A DNA stretch of 57,446 bases from an uncultured Myxococcales bacterium (GTDB lineage Bacteria > Myxococcota_A > Polyangia > Polyangiales > Polyangiaceae). Both the position numbers and the translations under genes were made by a program. The stretch spans positions 1-57,446 of the forward strand of contig CALMUT010000169.1 in the NCBI GenBank assembly GCA_937872925.1, in the 5' to 3' direction. Below, one piece after another: positions 1 to 8,011 of the stretch (positions within the stretch are counted from its first letter, which is position 1; the number at the start of each line of letters is the position of its first letter). The notes under the pieces are model-generated. The model ran no database searches, had not been told where the DNA came from, and saw only the letters and a list, made by a program, of their open reading frames with translations.

Positions 1-1236
1 CAAGGTGGGTTCGTGCTGGTCACGGACCAGGTGGGGCTGACCACGCTGCCCTGGGGCTCGATCCCAGATCTGAACGAAGCGCACGCACACAGCAATGCCT
101 GGTCGAGCTTGGCCTGCGACTTAAATGGGGACGGCAACCCCGAGCTTTTGGCGGCTTCGTACGGTCGCGCCCCGAACCACCTGTGGCTGGGCGCCGGCGC
201 CGGGCCGGCCGCTGCGTTCAGCAATGCTTCGCTGACCTCCGGCTACGCCTTCGACGCGAACCAAAAGTGGCAAGACAATCAATTTGCGCGCTGCTACTGC
301 CAACAGAACCCGAGCGCCGAAGACTGCGTTGGGGTCGCGGCGCCGCAGATCTCCTGCACGCAGCCCAATTGGAATCATACCCAGGACCGTCAAGCATTTC
401 GCAACGGCGGAAACAGTGCCACGACTTCCTGCGCGGACATCGACAACGACGGCGACATGGATCTGCTGACCGGGGAGATCCGGCATTGGTGGGCCGGTCA
501 AGGCTCGGACGGCAGCGAGTTGCTCGTCAACAGCGGTGAGCCCGCGCTGCGTTTCGATCGGCCGGGCGACGCGACTCTGGGCCTGGAGGTCACCAAGACG
601 ACCGTCAGCTGGGACGAAGGTCATATGACGAACGCGGTCTTCGACTTTGACAACGATGGCTGGTCGGACATCTACGTGGGCGCGTCGGACTACGCCGGGA
701 ACCATGGCTTGCTCTATCATCAGAGCTCAAAGCTGAGCTTTGCGGAGGTGCCCATCGCCGATGGCATCGATCACAACCGCAGCCATGGCGTGGTGTTCGC
801 GGACTTTGACCATGACGGCGATCTCGATGTGATCGTGGGGCACTCCCGGGCGCGCTGTGACGTCACCGCGCCGAACAACTGCTACGACACCGCCAACGTA
901 CGCTTCTTCGAGAACGTCTTGGGGGAGCAGGGCAACTTCCTCCAGATCCGACTGGAAGGTGCTGCGGGAACGAATCGCTCTGCGGTCGGCGCGCGGGTCA
1001 GCGTCAAAGCTGGGGACATCACGCAAACCCAGGAAGTCGGCGGCGGCTACGGGCACTACGGCGCCCAGCACGACATGGTGTTGCACTTCGGTCTCGGAGC
1101 CGCCTGCGAGGCTGAAGTTACCGTGCGTTGGCCCAATGCAGATCTGACCACAGAAACCGTCACGCTGCCCGCGGGGCATCGCGTGTACTTGAAGCAGGGC
1201 GAAGCCGCGCGGCTTGACCCGCTCCTGGCAAAGTAG
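1..1236 (+). CDS. FG-GAP/VCBS repeat protein with C-terminal ASPIC/UnbV domain (5' partial)
   Basis: The reading frame is open from the first base of the window, so the start lies upstream; the GTG at 13 is only the first in-window start codon. Four Asp-rich calcium-loop repeats of the FG-GAP/VCBS type are visible (CDLNGDGNPELL, CADIDNDGDMDLL, DFDNDGWSDIYVG, DFDHDGDLDVIVG), spaced as blades of a beta-propeller. The last 100 or so residues (from FLQIRLEGAAGTNRSAVGAR to the end) match the ASPIC/UnbV module found in CRTAC1-like secreted proteins. Such proteins are normally exported and calcium-binding; their ligands are mostly unknown. The stop lies 3 bp from the stop of the convergent gene. Family assignment is firm, function is not. 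Confidence 0.85.
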   Translation, partial: QGGFVLVTDQVGLTTLPWGSIPDLNEAHAHSNAWSSLACDLNGDGNPELLAASYGRAPNHLWLGAGAGPAAAFSNASLTSGYAFDANQKWQDNQFARCYCQQNPSAEDCVGVAAPQISCTQPNWNHTQDRQAFRNGGNSATTSCADIDNDGDMDLLTGEIRHWWAGQGSDGSELLVNSGEPALRFDRPGDATLGLEVTKTTVSWDEGHMTNAVFDFDNDGWSDIYVGASDYAGNHGLLYHQSSKLSFAEVPIADGIDHNRSHGVVFADFDHDGDLDVIVGHSRARCDVTAPNNCYDTANVRFFENVLGEQGNFLQIRLEGAAGTNRSAVGARVSVKAGDITQTQEVGGGYGHYGAQHDMVLHFGLGAACEAEVTVRWPNADLTTETVTLPAGHRVYLKQGEAARLDPLLAK

Positions 1237-1239
1237 GCG

Positions 1240-2469
1240 TCAGCGCATCACGGGTGCGCACTTTCGCTGCCCGTCCAGGGCCAGGCAGTCCGAGAACTGC
1301 CCGCAGCAGTCGGCGCGAATGGTGCACGCGGCTCCATCTGCCACACATGTGGAAGTGCAGCGCAGACTGCCGCCGTTTGGAACGCAGTGCCCGCCACAGC
1401 ACTGGCTGGCCAGGGTGCACGCGGCGCCGTCGTTCATGCACTGTGCATTGGGGTCGAAGCAGCGCTTGGCGCCGACGCCCTTGGGGTTATCCTCGCACTT
1501 GGGTTTGCTGCTCGTGGCGCAACACTGAGCCTCCGTGTCACAGATTTCACCCAGGGGCAGGCACGCAATGGGCGGCGCGCAGCGTCGCGCGCCGTCCGCC
1601 CCCAGCACGCACTTCTGCGTGCAGCACTCGGCGTCCTGCGTGCAGATCTCGCAGCGCGCGCGACAGCCGCCGGTGGCGGCACACCTCTTCGGGCCCTGGG
1701 ACGTTTTTGAGCACTTGCGCGAACAACACTCGCCGTCGTCCTTGCAGATCTCACCGACCTGTCGCGAGCACGGCTTGCCGTCGGCCGAAGTGCATTGGGC
1801 CAGGTCTTCGCAGAGACCCAAACTACCGCGCTCCACGCAGCGGCCGCTGCAACAGTCCGCGGAATCCACGCAAGTCTCTCCACGGACGCGGCAGGCCTGC
1901 AGCAACGCGCAGCGAGGCTGCCCCGTAGCCAGCGTGTCGCAGCTTCCGGAGCAGCACTGTTCGTTCTTGTCGCAGGACTCTCCGGCCGCGGCGCATAGCG
2001 CTTCGCTGTTGCTGCACTGAGCGCCGTCGCAACGGTGGCCACAGCAATCTGCGTCGTCGGTGCACGTGCTATTCGTGCTGGCACACAGCCCCAGGTTGCA
2101 ACGCTTGCTGCCGTCGCCGGCGGTTTCGCATGAAAGTGAGCAGCAGGCGCCGGCGTGGGTGCACAGCGCGCCGACGTCGAGGCAGCCCGTTGCGGGACGG
2201 CATGTGAGCGTGCCTGTGGGGTCCAAGTCGCATAGGCCGGAGCAGCATTCGTCGCGGTCCGCGCACTTCTGGTCGGTCGGCAGCAAGCTGCAGTCGCCGG
2301 TGTCCGGTGTCGGAGCATCCGCGGCCTCGGCGAGCGCGTCGGCGCTAGCGTCTAGGGCGGCGTCCACGCCAGCATCGCGCGCGCCAGCGGGCGGAGTCAG
2401 CACGAGCACTTCGTCGCGGCCACAGGCAGCGGCAAAAATCCCAAGCGCCAGCAAGACGAGTCGCCGCAC
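1240..2469 (-). CDS. Lipoprotein with about ten tandem double-Cys knot (knottin-like) modules
   Basis: Starts at GTG 2469, whose G is shared with the TAG stop of the upstream gene, so the two are translationally coupled. The 409-aa product begins MRRLVLLALGIFAAACGRDE, a lipoprotein signal with Cys at position 16. An Asp/Ala-rich linker follows, then ten repeats built on a CxxxGxxCxxxxxCCxxxC plan, for example DECCSGLC, DCCGHRC, QCCSGSC, DCCSGRC, ECCSRKC, ECCTQKC, QCCGGHC. The double-Cys spacing resembles inhibitor-cystine-knot peptides, but no known toxin or inhibitor was recognised. It is the last gene of a sigma/FecR operon, so it is probably the surface-exposed output of that regulatory unit. 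A longer frame running to 3468 exists but its upstream part is a shadow of the next gene. Confidence 0.85.
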   Translation of the reverse strand: MRRLVLLALGIFAAACGRDEVLVLTPPAGARDAGVDAALDASADALAEAADAPTPDTGDCSLLPTDQKCADRDECCSGLCDLDPTGTLTCRPATGCLDVGALCTHAGACCSLSCETAGDGSKRCNLGLCASTNSTCTDDADCCGHRCDGAQCSNSEALCAAAGESCDKNEQCCSGSCDTLATGQPRCALLQACRVRGETCVDSADCCSGRCVERGSLGLCEDLAQCTSADGKPCSRQVGEICKDDGECCSRKCSKTSQGPKRCAATGGCRARCEICTQDAECCTQKCVLGADGARRCAPPIACLPLGEICDTEAQCCATSSKPKCEDNPKGVGAKRCFDPNAQCMNDGAACTLASQCCGGHCVPNGGSLRCTSTCVADGAACTIRADCCGQFSDCLALDGQRKCAPVMR

Positions 2470-3494
2470 TACAGCACCCCGACCAACCCCAACGCGAGGC
2501 TCCCGCCCAGGCCATCCACGGCTGTGGCTGTGGTGTCGCCATCCCGGGCCGCCGCGGCCCGCAGTGGATACACAGCGCACACTTCTACGAATAGCCGCAA
2601 CGCCGGATCCGGCGCATAAAAGGCGCTGAAGGCTGCGAGGGTCGTGATTGCAGTGGCGCTTGCGGTGCTGTCGCCAGCGCCGGCTTCGGCTTCGCCGCGG
2701 AACTCCAAGCGCAGCACCTGTGCCCGCAGCCCCAGCTCGACTCCCGCGGCTGCCTGCGCAGGAGTCACGAGCACGTTCCCTCCGATCCCAAGCACGCTGG
2801 CGTTCGAACGCACGCTTCCCGATGCGCTTTCTGCCGCCAGTCCGGTGCGCAGCCCCGCGCTGAGCACCAAGGAGACAGGCGGTAGTACGTACGCTGCAGC
2901 GCGCAGGTCGACTCCAACCTGGGTATGCCCAGCGCTGAACGCATCCGCGACCCCCGCGACTCCCAGAGTCAGCGCGCGCTCTGCCTGGTCTTCCTCTGGA
3001 ACCACGCCTTCCTCGACGATGCTTTGCACCGGCGCGGGCGCTGCCGCGCGGTCGTCCTGCTTGGTTCGGAGCGCAAGCTCGGCCCAGCTGGCGCGCAGGA
3101 TTTCGTCTGCGCCGACCGCGAGGGCCAGCGCCCAAGCGTCCCGAGGGAGCGCGGTCAGATCGAAATCCCGCGCAACGCGCTTGCGCGTCACCGCATCCTG
3201 CGCTTCCACGGTGATCGTCACGCGATCTGCTCGCCCCGCCACGAGCACGACCCGCGCAATTGGCACGGCAATTCGTGCGTCGTCGCGGCAGACGTCGATG
3301 CCGCGCGCGGCCAAGCTTGCGTTCAGCTGCGCCACGACCTGCTCCCCAAAGCCGCGGTCGCCCAGCGTGTCTGGCACGTGCACGGCGACGAAGGGGCGTT
3401 GCCCGCCGCAGGTCTGTTCGGCCGCTGGCGCTGCGGGTGTGGCTGCGACTGTGGCCAGGCACACGCACGCAGCCACCACGAATGGCGATCTCAT
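2469..3494 (-). CDS. Secreted two-part protein with predicted outer-membrane-like C-terminus
   Basis: The ATG at 3494 overlaps the TGA of the FecR-like gene by four bases (ATGA), which favours it over the TTG two codons upstream. The 341-aa product starts with a clear Sec signal (MRSPFVVAACVCLATVAATPAAPAA). Residues about 30-160 look like an alpha/beta periplasmic domain (FVAVHVPDTLGDRGFGEQVV, RVTITVEAQDAV). From about 195 to the end, alternating hydrophobic strands (VGVDLRAAAYVLPPVSLVLSAGLRTGL, GGNVLVTPAQAAAGVELGLRAQ) and a terminal hydrophobic residue suggest a small beta-barrel. No named family was recognised. As the third gene of a sigma, FecR-like, barrel, knottin-lipoprotein unit it could be the outer-membrane partner or sensor, which is inference. 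Confidence 0.7.
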   Translation of the reverse strand: MRSPFVVAACVCLATVAATPAAPAAEQTCGGQRPFVAVHVPDTLGDRGFGEQVVAQLNASLAARGIDVCRDDARIAVPIARVVLVAGRADRVTITVEAQDAVTRKRVARDFDLTALPRDAWALALAVGADEILRASWAELALRTKQDDRAAAPAPVQSIVEEGVVPEEDQAERALTLGVAGVADAFSAGHTQVGVDLRAAAYVLPPVSLVLSAGLRTGLAAESASGSVRSNASVLGIGGNVLVTPAQAAAGVELGLRAQVLRLEFRGEAEAGAGDSTASATAITTLAAFSAFYAPDPALRLFVEVCAVYPLRAAAARDGDTTATAVDGLGGSLALGLVGVL

Positions 3495-4585
3495 TGACAA
3501 GCTCGAGCTACGCGTGCGCGATGGATGCCATGGGGGTAGCGTTGCAGGAACGCGGCACGCGCGGCCGCACAGCCCTTCTTGTCACCCGCGGCACCGAGGG
3601 ACTCGACCCGACGCGCTTCGATTTCTTCGCGGTAGGGTGCGTCCTTGGGCGTTGCGCTCAAGGCGTCGTCCAGCGCTTTGGTGGCGGCTTTGGGATCCTT
3701 TTTGGCATCCAGTTCGATGCGTCCAAGCTCGAAGGCCGCCAACGGGGCGCGCGGATCGTCGGGGTAGCGAGTTCGCAGCTCGCGAAACGCCGCTGCGGCC
3801 GCCGCGTTCTTGCCGGCTGCCCGGGCGCGCTGCGCGCGGTCGAAGAGCTCTTTCGCGCTGGGCGCTTGCGGTTTTCCTGGCGCGGCGCTGGGCGCCGGGG
3901 ATTCCGCAGCGTTCTTTGCGTCGGCTGCGTTTGCTGCGTCCGGCAGTTCCGGTGCGTCTGCGGGCTGGACCGACGCAACCACCGCCGCGGAAGCCGCTGT
4001 GGCGCTCGCTACGTCGGGGCTTGCCTTCGACCAGCGCTGCCCAGCGCGTACCGCAACGTGCTTGCCACCTGGCAGGCGCACTTGCACCTCTCCGCGCGCC
4101 ACCTGCACGCTGATGTCATCACTGCTAACATCGCGCTCCACCGTGAAACGCGTGCCAACCACATGCACTTCGTAGTCCGCGACGCTCACTGAAAAGCGCC
4201 GCGTGGGCACGTGGGTGACTTCCGCGGTGACTCGACCTCGGGCAAGCACGAGACGCGTGTGGCTCGGGCTTGCTTCCGCCAAGTCGAGGCGCGTGTTTGC
4301 GCCCAGCTCGAGCCGGGATCCATCCGCCAGGGTCAGCGCCTGGCCACTGGCACTGGTCTCCAACTCCACTACCGCGCTGGACGCCGTCCGGTTGGTCGCG
4401 GGCCAGTTCTGCCACAGCACCCCGAGCACCAGTGCGACGGCGGCAGCGGCGGCCGCCAGCGCCCAGGGCGCGAAGCGACGCGCGCGGCGGTGTTCTACGC
4501 GGTCGTGGATGTGCTCCAGCTGCCGCTCCAAGGTGGCGGCGCTCAGGTCCGGCTTGATGAAGTGGCTGGGGGGGCGCGAGCTCAT
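3491..4585 (-). CDS. FecR-domain anti-sigma/transmembrane regulator with C-terminal TPR
   Basis: The 364-aa protein has a short cytosolic N-terminus rich in charged residues (1-40), one transmembrane helix (FAPWALAAAAAAVALVLGVLW, about 41-61) and a periplasmic FecR domain (about 70-190, with LADGSRLELGANTRLDL, RVTAEVTHVPTRRFSV, VVGTRFTVE, RGEVQVRLPGGKHVAVRAGQ). An Ala/Pro-rich linker leads to a TPR-like region from about 240 (LFDRAQRARAAGKNAAAAAAF, FELGRIELDAK). FecR proteins hold or activate ECF sigma factors in response to periplasmic signals. The ATG overlaps the sigma-factor TGA by four bases and the stop overlaps the next start the same way, so the operon is tightly coupled. Function as anti-sigma is family knowledge plus context. 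Confidence 0.85.
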   Translation of the reverse strand: MSSRPPSHFIKPDLSAATLERQLEHIHDRVEHRRARRFAPWALAAAAAAVALVLGVLWQNWPATNRTASSAVVELETSASGQALTLADGSRLELGANTRLDLAEASPSHTRLVLARGRVTAEVTHVPTRRFSVSVADYEVHVVGTRFTVERDVSSDDISVQVARGEVQVRLPGGKHVAVRAGQRWSKASPDVASATAASAAVVASVQPADAPELPDAANAADAKNAAESPAPSAAPGKPQAPSAKELFDRAQRARAAGKNAAAAAAFRELRTRYPDDPRAPLAAFELGRIELDAKKDPKAATKALDDALSATPKDAPYREEIEARRVESLGAAGDKKGCAAARAAFLQRYPHGIHRARVARACQ

Positions 4586-5127
4586 AGCTTGCCGTCCTCT
4601 CGGCGAATGCTGCGCTCAGCGGCAGCAAGCCGGCGTTTCACCGTCGCGAGTGAGACCCGCGTGATCTGGCCGATCTCGTCGAGGCTATAGCCTTCTACCC
4701 GACGCAGGATCAGCACCGTTCTCAAGTCCGCCGGCAGCCCTTGCACGCGTTGGTACACCGCGCGCAGCTCGGTGGCGACGTCGGCGGGCACCGCCGGAGC
4801 GATCAGCGCATCGACGTCGATCGTCAGGCGCGCCCTGCCAAGTCCGATCTTTGCTGCGATCTGCCGCCGCCGGATCAGCTTGGCTGCGCGATGCACCACG
4901 ATGGACTTCAGCCAACCGGAAAACGCGCTTGGTTCGCGTAGCTTCCTCCAATTGCTCAGGGCTTCGACGAAGCAATCCTGCACGAGATCATCGACGTCGT
5001 CGCGACGTCCCATCAAGCGTAGAGCGAGGCCGTTGACCATGGGTGCATAGCGGTGGAAGAGCGCGTCCACTGCCCGCAGCCACCAAGTCCGAGTCACTTG
5101 GGGTTGGGCCCAGAGCGGGCGGGGCAA
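4582..5127 (-). CDS. ECF-type sigma-70 family RNA polymerase sigma factor (start region uncertain)
   Basis: Region 2 is plain (ALFHRYAPMVNGLALRLMG, DVDDLVQDCFVEALSNW, GWLKSIVVHRAAKLIRRR) and region 4 follows (LPADLRTVLILRRVEGYSLDEIGQITRVSLATVKRRL). The listed frame opens at TTG 5127, but its first 20 residues do not look like a sigma-factor N-terminus. In the neighbouring frame, ATG 5137 gives MQSVAPPALGPTPSDSDLVA, with the SDSDLVAAGSG stretch that usually precedes the helix ending ALFHRYAP. This suggests a one-base frameshift near 5060-5075, real or a sequence error. The gene heads a coupled operon with a FecR-like regulator and a promoter-like element lies 19 bp upstream of ATG 5137. Confidence 0.85.
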   Translation of the reverse strand: MPRPLWAQPQVTRTWWLRAVDALFHRYAPMVNGLALRLMGRRDDVDDLVQDCFVEALSNWRKLREPSAFSGWLKSIVVHRAAKLIRRRQIAAKIGLGRARLTIDVDALIAPAVPADVATELRAVYQRVQGLPADLRTVLILRRVEGYSLDEIGQITRVSLATVKRRLAAAERSIRREDGKL

Positions 5128-5155
5128 CGGACTGCATGGGTTTCAGGGTACCCCA

Positions 5156-5185
5156 CCAAGTACCGCGAGCTCGAAATCAGGCTCA
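5156..5185 (-). promoter_or_regulatory. Promoter-like element of the sigma-factor operon (inverted-pair arm 1)
   Basis: Read on the minus strand this 30-bp block has TGAGCC, 17 bp, then TACTTG, with the shared core CGAGCTCGCGGTACTTGG. It ends 19 bp before ATG 5137. The block at 5221-5250 carries the same sequence in the opposite orientation with the same internal spacing. Placement, orientation and repetition point to a divergent, co-regulated promoter pair, possibly read by the sigma factor encoded here. The -35/-10 naming is inference. Confidence 0.55.
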
Positions 5186-5220
5186 CGCGCATGTAGGCAA
5201 AGGTGTTCCAGCTTGCGCCC

Positions 5221-5250
5221 TGAGCCGTTTGTCGAGCTCACGGTACTTGG
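5221..5250 (+). promoter_or_regulatory. Promoter-like element of the lipoprotein gene (inverted-pair arm 2)
   Basis: TGAGCC and CGAGCTCACGGTACTTGG are separated by six bases, exactly as in the minus-strand block at 5156-5185. The core differs at one base out of eighteen and the six-base spacer differs. It lies 23 bp before ATG 5274, and a GGAG ribosome site sits between. The divergent genes therefore probably respond to the same regulator. An operator for a dimeric regulator would be an alternative reading. Confidence 0.55.
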
Positions 5251-5273
5251 GTCGTGATGCGGGAGATCCTTCG

Positions 5274-7115
5274 ATGATGCGACACATGACTTTGGGCGCG
5301 GTGTTAACCCTGGCGGGACTACTGGGCTACGGCTGCGGCGGCGGCGACTCGTCCTCATCCACCGTGAACGGCGCGGCCGGCAGCGGCGGCGCCAGCGGCG
5401 GCGGCGGGACCATCAGTCTAGATGGTGCTGCTGGCAGCGCCGGGATCGGTGGAGGAACGGGCGGCACCCCAGGCTCTGGCTGCGGCGGCAAGCCATGCGC
5501 GAACCACACCGGCAACAAAGCTTTCAACGAGCCGGGCACACCGGGCAACGCCAGCAGCCTATTCGGCTCCGGAGCGTCGCAGCCCGCGGGCACGGACCCG
5601 ATAAAGGAACCAGCCGTCGTGTACCCGAACCACGAAACCATGTTTCCCATCAACGTCTCTCGCATCCATCACGAGTGGAGCGCAGGCACGGGCAACGATC
5701 TGTTCCAGCTCGAGTTCGTCGGCCCCAAGACCACCGTCACGGTGTACACCAGCACGCCAAACTGGCAGCCGACGGAGGAGCAATGGGACTGGATCGCCGA
5801 GTCCAACCGCGGCGCCTCGGTAACCTGGACGGTCTCCGGTCTAGAAACGGCCAGCCCCGCCAAAGTGTGGCAGAGCAAACCTATTACGCTGCTCTTCAGC
5901 GACGCCGAGGTCGAGGGTGCGATCTACTACTGGTCCACCGGTACAGCTGGGGTCATGAAGGCGCTGGTTTCGGATCCTATCCCCGTCAAGTTCTATACGG
6001 ATCCCCAGGCGGCCGACGCGGACACCTGCGTGGCGTGCCACACGCTGTCCCGAGACGGCAAAAGGCTTGCAGTCGGGTACGGAGGGGAAAAGCTGAGGCA
6101 GGCGTCGGTGCCCGACCGCAAGACCATTTTGCCAGCCTCCGGGCAGGCGGATCGCAAGATGTCGTGGTCTACCTTTTCCCCGGACGGCAAGCTGCTGCTC
6201 ATTGCTTCTGACGGCAAGCTCATCTTGCTGGACTCAGACACCGGGAACCCCGTGGGGCCAAACAACGGTGAGGTCCCGCTGCCGTCTGGCAAACAGGCGA
6301 ATCACCCAGACTGGAACGCGCTTGGGGACACTGTTGCGGTGGCCATGGCCACCAAGGCCAGCGGCAAGAGCGTGAGCAACGGCGAGATCGCACTCATCCC
6401 CTACAACGGCGGCAACTGGGGCACGGCGAAAGTCATCGTGCCTAGCGCTGGCGGCGACGACAACAACTTCTTCCCATCCTGGAGCCCGGACAGCAAATGG
6501 ATCGCCTTCGTCAATGCACAGGGTGGCAGCAAGGATGCCAAGACCGCGGTCTTGAAGTTGATCGCTCCGAGTGGCGGCACGCCCAAGGCACTGACGCGCT
6601 TGAACCAACGCGTGAACAACCAAGACGGTCTGATCGACTTGGGCAACTCGATGCCAACCTGGGCGCCATCGACGAAGCCTGGGATCTTCTGGTTGGCGTA
6701 TTCCAGCTTGCGCGAATACGCGACGCTGCGCCCCGCGGACGACAAGAAGGACCAGATTTGGATCGCAGCGGTGGATCCGGCCGCCAGCGATCCGGGCTAT
6801 TCGGGCTTCTGGGCGCCCTTTCAGAGCGTGGAGGACGGCAACCACCGAGCGTTCTGGACGCACACGGACACCGACGTGCAGTGCTTGTGCGTCGACATCT
6901 GCGGCGACAGCTTGGACAACGATTGCGACGGCACGGCTGACGAAGCCGACTGCGTCCAGAGTTGCGGCAGCAAGGAGATTTGCGGGAACGGCAAGGATGA
7001 CGACTGCGACTGCGTGGTCGATGAATGCGTTGTCGAAATCTGCAATAATGGGATCGACGACGATGGCGATGGCCTGATCGACGAAAACGACCCCTCCTGC
7101 AACGTGCCCAAGTAA
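5274..7115 (+). CDS. Lipoprotein with CxxCH motif, TolB/PD40-like propeller and MopE-type Cys/Asp tail
   Basis: ATG 5274 follows a GGAG site by eight bases; upstream in-frame codons are ignored because they precede the lipoprotein signal MMRHMTLGAVLTLAGLLGYG with Cys 21. A Gly/Ser/Ala linker (about 22-75) leads to a beta-rich domain. A single haem-type motif is visible (ADTCVACHTLSRDGKRLAVG, about 255), then PD40/TolB-like repeats (WSTFSPDGKLLLIASDGK, FPSWSPDSKWIAFVN). The last 70 residues hold three MopE-like metal-binding motifs (CGDSLDNDCDGTADEADC, CGNGKDDDCDCVVDEC, CNNGIDDDGDGLIDENDPSC). A paralogue without the tail lies at 46715. Haem or metal binding is predicted from motifs only. The next gene starts two bases after the stop. 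Confidence 0.85.
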   Translation: MMRHMTLGAVLTLAGLLGYGCGGGDSSSSTVNGAAGSGGASGGGGTISLDGAAGSAGIGGGTGGTPGSGCGGKPCANHTGNKAFNEPGTPGNASSLFGSGASQPAGTDPIKEPAVVYPNHETMFPINVSRIHHEWSAGTGNDLFQLEFVGPKTTVTVYTSTPNWQPTEEQWDWIAESNRGASVTWTVSGLETASPAKVWQSKPITLLFSDAEVEGAIYYWSTGTAGVMKALVSDPIPVKFYTDPQAADADTCVACHTLSRDGKRLAVGYGGEKLRQASVPDRKTILPASGQADRKMSWSTFSPDGKLLLIASDGKLILLDSDTGNPVGPNNGEVPLPSGKQANHPDWNALGDTVAVAMATKASGKSVSNGEIALIPYNGGNWGTAKVIVPSAGGDDNNFFPSWSPDSKWIAFVNAQGGSKDAKTAVLKLIAPSGGTPKALTRLNQRVNNQDGLIDLGNSMPTWAPSTKPGIFWLAYSSLREYATLRPADDKKDQIWIAAVDPAASDPGYSGFWAPFQSVEDGNHRAFWTHTDTDVQCLCVDICGDSLDNDCDGTADEADCVQSCGSKEICGNGKDDDCDCVVDECVVEICNNGIDDDGDGLIDENDPSCNVPK

Positions 7116-7117
7116 CC

Positions 7118-7963
7118 ATGCACCAGAGATCGTCCATTCCGCTGCTGCTACTTTTCGCTGGCGCGCTGTGTGCGTGCAGCATCGACCAATCGGGCACCGG
7201 TGCCGCGCCCGAAGACGCGGGCAGTACGGGTGCGGTGGGCAGCGGCGGGCTGATTGGCTCTGGCGGCGGCTTCGCGACGGGCGGCTTTGGAGCGGGCGGC
7301 ATCGCTGGCGGTGCGGGCAGCAGCGGAGCAGCGGGATCGGGCGGCACGGCAGGAACAGGGGCAGCAAGTGGAGGCACTGCGGGCGCGTCCGGCTCCAACA
7401 CCGGTGGCGTGGCTGCCACTGGAGGAACCGCGGCTAGCGGTGGTGCCGGCACGGGTGGCGCCGTCTCAGGTGGCACGGGTGGCACAGGCGGCGTCGTCGG
7501 TACTGGCGGCGCGGGCACAGGTGGCAGCTGTCCCTCTAGCGTCCCGGCGCCGAGCTGTCCCGCGACCAAACCTGCGGAGTGTTCGAGTTGCGCAGCGGGT
7601 GTGTGCACGATTTCCTGCATCGGCAAAGACGCATGCAAAAACAAGGCGATCAATTGCCCCGCAGGTCTCATTTGCAACATCCGTTGCGATGGCGACGGCG
7701 CTTGCGAAGGCATGGACATCAATTGCGGCGCGTCCCTATCCTGCAACGTGCTGTGCAAACAGGATCACGCCTGCAAGAACCGCACGATCAACTGCGGCGC
7801 CGGCCCCTGTATCCTGACTTGCGACGCTCACGATCACGCCTGCAACGAGAACACCAAGTTCAACTGCGGTGCTGGCTACTGCGGGCTTTCCTGCAATGGA
7901 TTCAAGGGCCCGGCGAGCATCGGTTGCAGCGCGAGCCCGTGTAGCAGTTGCCCGAACTGTTGA
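7118..7963 (+). CDS. Lipoprotein with Gly-rich stalk and Cys-rich repeat head
   Basis: The 281-aa product starts MHQRSSIPLLLLFAGALCAC, a lipoprotein signal with the lipobox LCAC. Residues about 25-140 are an extreme Gly/Ala/Thr/Ser stalk. From about 145 there are five modules of roughly 24 residues with regular Cys spacing (CTISCIGKDACKNKAINC, CNIRCDGDGACEGMDINC, CNVLCKQDHACKNRTINC, CILTCDAHDHACNE, CGLSCNGF). The repeat count and spacing suggest a disulphide-braced, possibly solenoid head at the cell surface. The gene begins two bases after the CxxCH lipoprotein gene, so they are almost certainly co-transcribed from the element at 5221. No named family was recognised. Confidence 0.8.
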   Translation: MHQRSSIPLLLLFAGALCACSIDQSGTGAAPEDAGSTGAVGSGGLIGSGGGFATGGFGAGGIAGGAGSSGAAGSGGTAGTGAASGGTAGASGSNTGGVAATGGTAASGGAGTGGAVSGGTGGTGGVVGTGGAGTGGSCPSSVPAPSCPATKPAECSSCAAGVCTISCIGKDACKNKAINCPAGLICNIRCDGDGACEGMDINCGASLSCNVLCKQDHACKNRTINCGAGPCILTCDAHDHACNENTKFNCGAGYCGLSCNGFKGPASIGCSASPCSSCPNC

Positions 7964-8011
7964 TTGCACGGCGTGCTTGCCAATTCCTGCGCTCGTCACT
8001 ACGAAAGGCCC

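Noticed and set aside
1240..3468. 742-aa minus-strand reading as one protein
   Set aside because: Only the part from GTG 2469 has a lipoprotein signal and Cys modules; the upstream 330 residues are Arg-rich shadow of the barrel-like gene in another frame.
2644..4113. Long plus-strand frame opposite the FecR-like operon
   Set aside because: Composition is Ala/Arg/Ser-rich with no domain, and the minus-strand genes here overlap as an operon with clear families; the plus frame is a GC-driven shadow.
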